This document shows positions 1-6,294 of a stretch of 20,791 nt of DNA, piece by piece. A program made the position numbers and the translations under genes. The notes below the pieces were generated by a model, which was given only the letters and a program-made list of their open reading frames with translations, searched no databases and was not told the origin of the DNA. Within the stretch, counting starts at the first letter, position 1; each line of letters opens with the position of its first letter. Source of the stretch: Geodermatophilaceae bacterium (GTDB taxonomy: Bacteria > Actinomycetota > Actinomycetes > Mycobacteriales > Geodermatophilaceae); assembly GCA_013813215.1 (NCBI GenBank), contig JACCSC010000448.1, forward strand, positions 1 to 20,791. Direction: 5' to 3'.

Positions 1-15
1 CTATGGAGGACACCC

Positions 16-798
16 ATGACGACCACGCCGAGCAATCTGACCACCGCGCTGCGCGGGCGTCCGCCCGTGGTCGACCAGGCCACCTGGCAGGCCGCCCGCG
101 ACGAACTCCTGGTCCGCGAGAAGGCGCACACTCGCGCGGGCGACGCGATCGCCGCGGCCAGGCGGCGGCTGCCGATGGTCGAGCTCGACGGCGCGGTCGA
201 GGTCACCGGCGTTGACGGGCCGGTCCCGTTCCTCGACCTGTTCGAGGGTCGCGACGAGCTCGTGGTCTACAAGCACATGTGGTACGACGGCGCTCCGCAC
301 CAGGGGCAGTGCGAGGGCTGCACCACCACGCCCTGGCACCTGAAGGACGCCATCTACCTCAACGCCCGCGGCGTCTCGTTCGCCATCCTGACCACGGGCC
401 GGTGGGACGAGGTGGCCTCCTACGTCGAGTTCATGGGCTACACCCAGCCCTGGTACTCGGTGCGCGACGTGGACGCGCCGGTCGGCGGCACCATGGGTTT
501 CATCACCTGCTTCCTGCGCGACGGCGACCGCGTGTTCCTCACCTACTCCACGACGGGCCGTGGCAACGAGACGGTCAACGGGTCCTTCGGCCTGCTCGAC
601 ATGACACCTTACGGCCGCGGAGAGGCATGGGAGGACAACCCCGAGGGCTGGCCCAAGGGGCGGAACTCGTGCTGGTACTGGCGCTCGGACGTGGACGGGG
701 ACGCCACCTGGGGCCCGACCAGCCGCCCCGTGCCGCAGTGGACCCGCCCCGGCGCGACCCCCGTGGAGACCCTCGGCCGGCACGGCCACCACCACTGA
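16..798 (+). CDS. DUF899 family thioredoxin-like protein
   Basis: The 260-residue product reads as a full-length DUF899 family protein, a thioredoxin-fold family of unproven function. Visible family features are the N-terminal helix followed by a stretch ending in FEGRDELVVYKHMW (residues 76-89), then a CEGC pair (C99, C102) where thioredoxins carry their redox cysteines, and a later segment resembling a peroxiredoxin-like core. A GGAGG ribosome binding site at 5-9 lies 6 bases before the ATG, which fixes the start. The His-rich C-terminus (HGHHH) may bind metal but could be incidental. The gene stands alone on this strand; the decayed insertion sequence begins about 40 bases downstream. A role in thiol redox or peroxide handling is inferred from the fold only; family assignment is strong, function unknown. 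Confidence 0.9.
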   Translation: MTTTPSNLTTALRGRPPVVDQATWQAARDELLVREKAHTRAGDAIAAARRRLPMVELDGAVEVTGVDGPVPFLDLFEGRDELVVYKHMWYDGAPHQGQCEGCTTTPWHLKDAIYLNARGVSFAILTTGRWDEVASYVEFMGYTQPWYSVRDVDAPVGGTMGFITCFLRDGDRVFLTYSTTGRGNETVNGSFGLLDMTPYGRGEAWEDNPEGWPKGRNSCWYWRSDVDGDATWGPTSRPVPQWTRPGATPVETLGRHGHHH

Positions 799-839
799 CG
801 CGCCTTCGTCGACGGCGTCGGCAAAGGTGTTGGGTGCGG

Positions 840-857
840 TAGGAGAGGGGCTGTCTA
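840..857 (+). repeat. Left terminal inverted repeat of the IS5-family element
   Basis: TAGGAGAGGGGCTGTCTA matches the reverse complement of 1753-1770 at 13 of 18 positions, with the mismatches scattered. This degree of decay agrees with the heavily mutated transposase between the repeats. Confidence 0.65.
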
Positions 858-962
858 GGCTTGCCAGTCCTACCAGGAGTCCGGCTGCACGTATCGTCCA
901 TGTGCCAGTACTCGTCATGCCCTGCTCATGGCCGGGGTGGTGATCGTCCCTCGCGGCGGCAC

Positions 963-1747
963 TTCTACCCCGGTTCGACGATGACCGACGGCAGTGGGCG
1001 CTGCTGGCGCCGCTGCTCCCAGCGGCGCACCGGCGGGCGCGGGGGCAGGCCCGAGAAGTGGGACCGGCGCCTGGTCCTGGACGCGATCCTCTACCTGGTC
1101 CGCGGCGGGATCGCCTGGCGGGCCTGCCGACCGACTTCCCGCCGCACCAGACCGTCTACGCCCTGTTCCGCCGGTGGACCCGCGCGCGGGCGTGGTGCCG
1201 GATCTAGGCAGCGCTGCGTGAACGTGCGCGTCTGGCCGACGGGCGTGGCCCAGTGCCGACCGCGGCCATGATCGTCTCCCAGACCGTCCGCGCCGCCGAC
1301 ACCGTCCCGACCGCCAGCAGCGGGTACGACGGCGAGAAGAAGATCAACGGCCGCAAGCGGCACGTCGCGGTCGACACCGGCCAGCTGCTGCTGGCCGTCG
1401 TGGTCACGACCGCCTCCTTGCCGGACCGCGACGGTGCGTTCCGCATCACCGCCGCGCTGCGCGAGGCGTTCTCCACGATCACCCTGGTGTGGGCCGACGC
1501 CGGGTACACAGGCCGGTTCGTCCGCGACGCGCGCAAGATCTGGGACCCTGGCCGTGGCGATCGTCAGGCCCCCCGACCAGGCCAAGGGCTCTGTCCTGCT
1601 CCACCGCCGCTGGGTCGTGGAACGCCCCTTCGCCTGCTGACCAAGTTCCGCCGCCTCGTACGCGACTACGAGACCCTCCCAGCCACCCACGAAGCCATGA
1701 TCTGGACCGCCGCCACCTGGCAGCTCAGCAACCGCCTCACCCGCTGA
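963..1747 (+). pseudogene. IS5-family transposase, multiply frameshifted
   Basis: Family motifs occur in order but in shifting frames: FYP..TMTD (from 963), QWALLAPLLP (from 992, another frame), GGRPEKWDRRLVLDAILYLV (from about 1050), LPTDFPPHQTVYALFRRW (from 1124), NGRKRHVAVDT, WADAGYTG, HRRWVVERPFA and KFRRLVRDYETLPATHEAM. I count at least five frameshifts (near 990, 1040, 1120, 1547 and 1635) and an in-frame TAG at 1205-1207. The first catalytic aspartate, normally in a DSQS-type motif, is valine (IVSQT). The second aspartate (WADAGY) and the glutamate (VVERPFA) remain. The gene cannot make active transposase. The exact original start is not visible, so the left boundary is approximate. 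Confidence 0.88.
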
Positions 1748-1752
1748 CCCAG

Positions 1753-1770
1753 TTCACAGACGCTCTCTTA
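1753..1770 (-). repeat. Right terminal inverted repeat of the IS5-family element
   Basis: TTCACAGACGCTCTCTTA pairs with the left end at 840-857. Read on the minus strand it supplies the final codons and TGA stop of the aminotransferase gene (1754-2668). Confidence 0.65.
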
Positions 1771-2668
1771 AGACGACCGGCACCCCGGTCGTCGCCGCCA
1801 ATTCGGCGTACGCCGACGTCAGTCGGGCGGTCACCGGACCCGGCCGGCCCGACCCGATGCGCCGGCCGTCGACGGCGACGACGGGAGCCAGCCCCCCCAT
1901 CGTCCCGGTCACGAAGGCCTCGTCGGCGGCGTACACATCGGTCAGCCGCAGGTCCCCGATCTGGCCAGACAGCCCCAGTGACAAGCACAGCTCGAGGACG
2001 GCCGAGCGCGTGATGCCGGCCGGACAGGCCCGAGTGGTCGGCGTGCAGACCACACCAGCCTGCACCAGGAACACATGCGTCGCGTTCGTCTCGGCCACGA
2101 AACCCAGGTCGTCGAGCATCAGCGCGTCGTCGGCGCCCGCGGCGTTGGCCTCGAGCTTGGCCATGATCGAGGTCAGCAGATTGTTGTGGTGGATCGCCGG
2201 GTCCAGCGAGTCCGGTCGGTGCCGCCGCACGCTCGAGGTCATCAGGCTGATCCCGGCCGAGGAGTACACCGGCGACTTGAACTCCGCGAGCACGATCAAC
2301 GTGGGGCCGGCCGTGTTCAGCCGCGGGTCCATCCCGCTGGTCACCTTCACTCCACGGGTCAGCGTGAGCCGGATGTGCACATCGGTGTGCATGCCGTTCG
2401 CCGCCACGGTCAGCCGGATCTGTTCGGTGATCGCCGCGTCGGACGGGATCGAGGAAAAGGCCAGGGCCGTGGCCGACCGTCGCAGCCGGGCGAGGTGTTC
2501 GGTCAGCCGGAAGATCCGCCCGTCGTAGAGCCGCAGACCCTCCCACACCGCGTCGCCGCCCTGCACCGATGAGTCGAACGGGCTCACGGCCGCCTCGTCT
2601 CGATGCGTCAGCCGGCCGCCGACGTTCACGATCAGGTCACGGTTGCGTTCGTCGAAGCTCTGCAGCAC
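1754..2668 (-). CDS. Class IV aminotransferase homologue lacking the PLP lysine; C-terminus rewritten by an IS end
   Basis: The 304-residue product has the fold-type IV (branched-chain/D-amino acid aminotransferase) pattern: VWEGLRLYDG (41-50), HIRLTLTRG (98-106), AKLEANAAGADDALMLD (170-186), the PLP-phosphate-region glutamate ETNAT (E193), and GTMGGLAPV (255-263). Where D-amino acid and branched-chain enzymes have the Schiff-base lysine (IKSLNLL), this protein has IHHNNLL, so H160 replaces lysine. From memory, the same HHNNLL occurs in the aminotransferase half of plant branched-chain-aminotransferase-like fusions, whose other half is sulfotransferase-like, as is the gene just upstream. The start is GTG with AGGAGG at 2674-2679, overlapping the upstream stop. 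The last residues (LRERL) and the stop lie in the IS right end, so a few native residues are lost. Substrate and even transaminase activity are uncertain. Confidence 0.88.
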   Translation of the reverse strand: MLQSFDERNRDLIVNVGGRLTHRDEAAVSPFDSSVQGGDAVWEGLRLYDGRIFRLTEHLARLRRSATALAFSSIPSDAAITEQIRLTVAANGMHTDVHIRLTLTRGVKVTSGMDPRLNTAGPTLIVLAEFKSPVYSSAGISLMTSSVRRHRPDSLDPAIHHNNLLTSIMAKLEANAAGADDALMLDDLGFVAETNATHVFLVQAGVVCTPTTRACPAGITRSAVLELCLSLGLSGQIGDLRLTDVYAADEAFVTGTMGGLAPVVAVDGRRIGSGRPGPVTARLTSAYAELAATTGVPVVLRERL

Positions 2669-2673
2669 GGCGT

Positions 2674-2679
2674 CCTCCT
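2674..2679 (-). promoter_or_regulatory. Ribosome binding site overlapping the upstream stop codon
   Basis: AGGAGG on the minus strand overlaps the TAG stop of the sulfotransferase-like gene and stands 5 bases before the GTG of the aminotransferase homologue. It fixes that GTG start and indicates coupled translation of the pair. Confidence 0.75.
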
Positions 2680-3391
2680 ATCCACGCAGCCGGTGCGCGA
2701 CCAGCGCGTCGTAGTACGGCCGGCACATCTCGGCCACCGCCGCCAGCCGATCAGGCAGGGCCGCGGTCACGGCACGGTACGGCGCGAAGCCGGTTGACGC
2801 CCACACCCCGGCGTACCAGTGCCGTCCCCACACCCCGTCCGTCGGGCGCGGCCCCGCCGGCCACGACAGCATCGCGTCGTCGTACGGGACCGCCAACGCG
2901 GCGCACAGAGCGCGCAGCATCGGGCCCGGTCGTTCGAGAACGTCCCGCGCGTCCACCACCGGCCCGCCGAAGCGCAAGAACAGCTCCAGCTGCTGCGCGA
3001 AACCCAGATCCGAAACCGTCGGCTCGTCCCGTACCCGGGCGTAGGACGCCACCACCTCGTCGGGCGAGCGGATCAGGAAAGCATGTCGCAGACCGGTTAG
3101 CGCCGACCGATCGACCTCGGGCAGCAGGTGGTGGGTCATGTGCTTCTGGTACACCACCGCCGCGCCGTCGGGGACGGCTCCGTGGGTCAACTCGGCCACC
3201 ACGACACGCCAGTCCACAGGTTGGCTGGCCAATACGTCGGCCCGCCCCGGATGAGCCAGCCCGGTGCGGTCGAGGTAGTACGCGTAGAACGGCTCGTCGA
3301 CGACCTGGCAGTCCGTCCGGCTACCCCACGCGCGCATCATCGCAGTGGAGATGTTGCGGGGCCCCGACCACATCGCGACCCGGGTGACCAA
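2678..3391 (-). CDS. Sulfotransferase-like P-loop protein (partner of the aminotransferase homologue)
   Basis: The product is about 237 residues. Its N-terminus VAMWSGPRNISTAMM (5-19) matches the 5'-phosphosulfate loop of the sulfotransferase fold, and FLIRSPDEVVASYARV (105-120) matches the 3'-phosphate loop (RxPxxxxxSxxR-like). VVDEPFYAYYL (30-40) and YQKHMTHHL are typical of the sulfotransferase-like half of plant branched-chain-aminotransferase-like proteins. The open frame runs much further upstream but overlaps the GST gene, so the likely start is TTG at 3391-3389, 2 bases after the GST stop. CTG at 3397-3395, overlapping that stop, is an alternative. ATG at the AMWSG methionine would cut the first strand of the P-loop fold. 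It lies in one operon with GST upstream and the aminotransferase homologue downstream. PAPS-dependent sulfation is possible but unproven. Confidence 0.82.
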   Translation of the reverse strand: MVTRVAMWSGPRNISTAMMRAWGSRTDCQVVDEPFYAYYLDRTGLAHPGRADVLASQPVDWRVVVAELTHGAVPDGAAVVYQKHMTHHLLPEVDRSALTGLRHAFLIRSPDEVVASYARVRDEPTVSDLGFAQQLELFLRFGGPVVDARDVLERPGPMLRALCAALAVPYDDAMLSWPAGPRPTDGVWGRHWYAGVWASTGFAPYRAVTAALPDRLAAVAEMCRPYYDALVAHRLRG

Positions 3392-3393
3392 GG

Positions 3394-4401
3394 TCAGGCA
3401 GCCAGCATCGGGTTGTGGTCGACCGGTACGCGCTCCGACGAGGGCGGCGGGCCGGGCGGCGTTCCGTCTCCGAAAGGCCTGCCGCGCAACGACTCCCGGC
3501 CGTGCGGAGTCGCCCAACCGCGCAGGTCGGGACCCAGCGGTACGACGCCGGTCGGGTTGATGTCGCGGTGGACTTCGTAGTAGTGCGACTTGATGTGCGC
3601 GAAGTCCGTCGTGTCCCCGAAACCCGGGGTCTGGAACAGGTCGCGCGCGTACGCCCAGAGCACCGGCAGTTCGGTGAGCTTGCTGCGGTTGCACTTGAAG
3701 TGCCCGTGGTAGACCGCGTCGAAGCGGGCGAGGGTCGTGAACAGCCGGACGTCGGCCTCGGTGATCGTGTCGCCCACGAGGTAGCGCTGTCCCGCGAGCC
3801 GCTCGGACAGCCAGTCCAACCGGGAGAACAGGACGGAGTACGCCGTCTCGTACGACGACTGCGAGCCGGCGAAACCGGCCTGGTAGACGCCGTTGTTGAC
3901 GTCGCGGTAGACCAGTTCAGCAACCTCGTCGATCTCGCCGCGCAGGGCTTCGGGATACAACGACGGTGCCCCTTCGCGGTGGTACGCCGTCCATTCCGTC
4001 GACAGGTCCAGGGTGATCCGCTTGAAGTCGTTCGTCACTACCGCCCCGCTAGGGATGTCGACGATCGCCGGCACCGTGATCCCGCGCGGGTACCCCGGAA
4101 CCGCCTTCTCGTAGGCGTCCTTGATGCGCGGGATCCCGAGCACCGGGTCCACACCGCCGGGATCGAGGTCGAAGGTCCAGCTGTCGCTGTCGTGGGTCGG
4201 CCCGCAGACGCCCATCGACAACACGTCCTCCAGGCCGAGCAGCCGTCGGACGATGATCGCGCGGTTCGCCCAGGGGCACGCCCGCGCCACGACGAGGCGG
4301 TAGCGGCCGGGCTCCACCGGCCAACCCTCGGCGCCGTCTGCCGTGATCCGCGCCGACAGGTAATTCGTGTCGCGCTGGAAGTTGCCCTCCACATAGCTCA
4401 T
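3394..4401 (-). CDS. Glutathione S-transferase family, glutathionyl-hydroquinone reductase type (Xi class, YqjG/ECM4-like)
   Basis: The 335-residue product matches the Xi-class pattern: GNFQRD near the N-terminus, the catalytic ACPWANR with C42, TVPAIVD, TNDF before the second domain, and a C-terminal helical domain with YLVGDTITEADVRLFTTLARFDAVY and HFKCN. These enzymes reductively remove thiol adducts from quinols using an active-site cysteine. Actinobacteria mostly make mycothiol rather than glutathione, so the physiological thiol is probably different; that is inference. The ATG at 4401-4399 has no convincing ribosome site but lies 7 bases after a TATCGT -10 box, which suggests a leaderless mRNA. 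This is the first gene of a three-gene operon, with 2 bases between its stop and the next start. The C-terminal 40 residues are proline-rich and atypical. Confidence 0.9.
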   Translation of the reverse strand: MSYVEGNFQRDTNYLSARITADGAEGWPVEPGRYRLVVARACPWANRAIIVRRLLGLEDVLSMGVCGPTHDSDSWTFDLDPGGVDPVLGIPRIKDAYEKAVPGYPRGITVPAIVDIPSGAVVTNDFKRITLDLSTEWTAYHREGAPSLYPEALRGEIDEVAELVYRDVNNGVYQAGFAGSQSSYETAYSVLFSRLDWLSERLAGQRYLVGDTITEADVRLFTTLARFDAVYHGHFKCNRSKLTELPVLWAYARDLFQTPGFGDTTDFAHIKSHYYEVHRDINPTGVVPLGPDLRGWATPHGRESLRGRPFGDGTPPGPPPSSERVPVDHNPMLAA

Positions 4402-4408
4402 GGTCGCG

Positions 4409-4414
4409 ACGATA
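4409..4414 (-). promoter_or_regulatory. -10 box, leaderless promoter of the GST operon
   Basis: TATCGT on the minus strand ends 7 bases before the ATG, the spacing expected when transcription starts at the start codon. No good -35 hexamer is seen. Confidence 0.4.
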
Positions 4415-4448
4415 CCCAGGCTGGCCCCGGCTGGTGGTGCCGCTCATA

Positions 4449-4464
4449 CTGACTGGCGAGTCAG
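4449..4464. promoter_or_regulatory. 16-bp palindrome, candidate TetR-type operator upstream of the GST operon
   Basis: CTGACTGGCGAGTCAG has perfect 6-base arms around GGCG. It lies 48-63 bases upstream of the GST start and 20 bases past the tetR stop. It shares 11 of 16 positions, including the ACTGGCG core, with the palindrome in the fadE5 promoter (10959-10974). A TetR-family repressor is the likely class of ligand; which one is not known. Confidence 0.45.
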
Positions 4465-4483
4465 CAAGGAGGTTGGTGCGGTG

Positions 4484-5083
4484 TCAGGACAGTGCGGCCG
4501 CGTCGGTACCCAGCTGGCTCGCCGCGTATTCCCGGATCCACTCGGTCAGCCGCCGTCGGCCCAGTCGCCGATGGACCGTGGCCTGCACCGACAGGCCGTC
4601 CAGCAGGGCCGTTATCCGGCGGGCCGCGCCCTCGGGGTCGGCACACCGGAACTCCCCGGCAGCGACACCAGCAACGATCGTTTCCCGGATGGCCTCGGTC
4701 CAGCGCCGGTCCAGGGTCCGGCAGTGCGTACGCAGCTCCGGGTTGCGCAAGGCCTCGGCCCACGCGTCGACCCAGAGCGTCCAGCCCGGCGCCGCGCCCT
4801 GAGGGGCATACAGGTCCAGGATGCGGCGCAGGCGTTGCGCCGCCGAGCCCGTGCGGGCGAGGACGGCTGCGAGCCGGTCCAGATCGCGGCCGACTGCGTG
4901 GTCCAGGGCAGCGGCGAGCAACGCCTGCTTGGTCCCGAAGTGGTAGAGGACCAGCGCCGTGCTCACGTCGACGGCGCGCGCCACGTCGGCCACCCGGGTC
5001 TGCGGGAAGCCGCGCCGGCCGATCTCCTCGACCGTCGCCGTCAGGATTTCCTCACGTCGCACGCCGACGGCCCGCCGCGTCAC
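4484..5083 (-). CDS. TetR family transcriptional regulator (BetI-like C-terminal domain)
   Basis: The 199-residue product has an N-terminal TetR DNA-binding domain: REEILTATVEEIGRRGFPQT (10-29) leads into the helix-turn-helix VADVARAVDVSTALVLYHFGTK (31-52). The C-terminal ligand domain, with a WTLWVDAWAEAL segment around 100-111 and a late ITALLDGLSVQ helix, resembles BetI-type regulators. The GTG start at 5083-5081 follows a TAGGTT -10 box by 6 bases, so the mRNA is probably leaderless. It is divergent from the Rieske oxygenase operon with 53 bases between the starts, the usual arrangement for a local repressor. Control of that operon is therefore the best guess. The downstream GST operon on the same strand is another possible target. 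Confidence 0.92.
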   Translation of the reverse strand: MTRRAVGVRREEILTATVEEIGRRGFPQTRVADVARAVDVSTALVLYHFGTKQALLAAALDHAVGRDLDRLAAVLARTGSAAQRLRRILDLYAPQGAAPGWTLWVDAWAEALRNPELRTHCRTLDRRWTEAIRETIVAGVAAGEFRCADPEGAARRITALLDGLSVQATVHRRLGRRRLTEWIREYAASQLGTDAAALS

Positions 5084-5089
5084 GACGCC

Positions 5090-5095
5090 AACCTA
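5090..5095 (-). promoter_or_regulatory. -10 box, leaderless promoter of tetR
   Basis: TAGGTT on the minus strand stands 6 bases before the GTG start. It lies in the 53-base divergent region shared with the oxygenase operon. A short inverted repeat CCGCG/CGCGG (5112-5128) in the same region could be an operator but is weak. Confidence 0.42.
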
Positions 5096-5136
5096 CTCAC
5101 GGCGGGCCACGCCGCGGACCGATCGCGGGACCAGGC

Positions 5137-6294
5137 ATGAGCCGCCCGGTGGCACCGCTCGACGCGGCGGCCCTGGCCGGGGCGCTGAACCCGCTGGGCA
5201 CGGCGACGATGCTGCCGGCCGCGGCGTACACCGATCCCGACGTCCTGCGCTGGGAGCGGCGCCACCTGTTCGCCGGATCCTGGCTCTGCCTGGGCCGGAC
5301 CGACGAATTGGCTCGCGACGGGGAGGGCGAGCCCCTGACCCAGCGCGCAGTCCTGGCGGGGGACATCGGCGTCCTACTGACCTTCGACGCCGGAGCGCCC
5401 CGGGCGTTCGCCAACACCTGCCGGCACCGCGGGCACGAGCTGGTCGTCGCGGACGACACGGCCACGTCGACGGTCGTGAAGTGCCCCTACCACTCCTGGG
5501 TCTATGGCCTGGACGGCGCGCTCCGGACCGCACCGGGCTTCCGGGACGTCGAGGCGTTCCGCCGCGAGGTCCAGGCCCTGGTGCCGTTGCCGTGCCAGAG
5601 CTGGCACGGCTGGCTGTTCGTCAACGCGACGGCCGACGGCGTGCCGCTGGCGGCCCACCTCGGTGCGGTGGACGAGCTCGTGGCGCCGTACGCGCCGGAA
5701 CGCCTGACCCTGCTGGCCCGGCACGCGTACGACGTGGCGGCGAACTGGAAGGTGGTCGGGGAGAACTACCACGAGTGCTACCACTGCCCGCAGATCCACC
5801 CGGAACTCTGCGCGGTGACGCCGCCGGCGTCCGGTGAGAACTACCGACGGCCAGGGGCTTGGGTCGGCGGCAGCATGCTGTTGCGGGCCCAAACCATGTC
5901 CCTGGACGGCCGCTCGGGCGGCCGGCCCATCCCCGGCGCTCCGCCGGGTCGGGTGGAGTACCTCGGGCTGCTGCCGAACCTGCTGCTGTCCCTGCATCCG
6001 GACTACGTGATGACCCACCGACTGCTGCCGCTCGCCCCGGGCCGCACCTGGATCGAGTGCTCCTGGTACTTCCCCGACCCGGACACCGATCCGGCGTACG
6101 CCGTGCGGTTCTGGGACCTCGTCAACACGCAGGACTGGCGGGCCTGTGAGTCCGTGCAGCGCGGCCTGGCCTCCCCACACTTCCGGCCCGGCCCGTTCGC
6201 CCCCACCGAGGACGCGGTCCACCAGTGGGCGGGCATGATCGCCCGGGCCTACCTCGGCCGGCCGCCGCACGACGACCCAACGGAGACGGCATGA
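5137..6294 (+). CDS. Rieske non-haem iron oxygenase, alpha (catalytic) subunit
   Basis: The 385-residue product is an aromatic-ring-hydroxylating/choline-monooxygenase-like oxygenase. The Rieske [2Fe-2S] ligands are C95-x-H97 and C116-x2-H119 (TCRHRGHE and KCPYHSW). The catalytic domain has NWKVVGENYHECYHC with H216 and H221 as likely iron ligands. The third ligand is probably the aspartate of QDWRACESVQRGL near the C-terminus. These enzymes use O2 and reductant to hydroxylate or demethylate small molecules. No ferredoxin or reductase gene is adjacent, so electrons must come from elsewhere, or from the FAD protein with which it overlaps by 4 bases (ATGA). The start is the first ATG after the divergent promoter; its ribosome site is weak. 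The substrate cannot be read from sequence. The BetI-like regulator hints at a quaternary amine or an aromatic compound, but only weakly. Confidence 0.92.
   Translation: MSRPVAPLDAAALAGALNPLGTATMLPAAAYTDPDVLRWERRHLFAGSWLCLGRTDELARDGEGEPLTQRAVLAGDIGVLLTFDAGAPRAFANTCRHRGHELVVADDTATSTVVKCPYHSWVYGLDGALRTAPGFRDVEAFRREVQALVPLPCQSWHGWLFVNATADGVPLAAHLGAVDELVAPYAPERLTLLARHAYDVAANWKVVGENYHECYHCPQIHPELCAVTPPASGENYRRPGAWVGGSMLLRAQTMSLDGRSGGRPIPGAPPGRVEYLGLLPNLLLSLHPDYVMTHRLLPLAPGRTWIECSWYFPDPDTDPAYAVRFWDLVNTQDWRACESVQRGLASPHFRPGPFAPTEDAVHQWAGMIARAYLGRPPHDDPTETA

Larger units (their letters stand above)
840..1770 (+). mobile_element. Decayed IS5-family insertion sequence (about 930 bp)
   Basis: The element is bounded by imperfect terminal inverted repeats, 840-857 and 1753-1770 (13 of 18 positions match by hand alignment), and encloses a wrecked IS5-family transposase. 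About 930 bp is a normal length for small IS5-family elements. Both ends read TA outward, so the outermost TA could be a 2-bp target duplication rather than part of the repeat; this cannot be decided without an empty site. The right end lies inside the last codons of the minus-strand aminotransferase gene, so the insertion changed that gene's 3' end. No longer flanking duplication was seen. Confidence 0.8.

Noticed and set aside
1..918. Long minus-strand open frame opposite the DUF899 gene, and similar long antisense frames elsewhere (for example 6249-7763, 9095-11113)
   Set aside because: They are mirror frames of clear genes in high-GC DNA, with low-complexity Arg/Gly/Pro/His composition and no family motifs.
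4465..4500. Plus-strand AAGGAGG followed by GTG near 4468-4483, looking like a gene start
   Set aside because: The frame that follows is antisense to the tetR gene and has no recognisable protein features.
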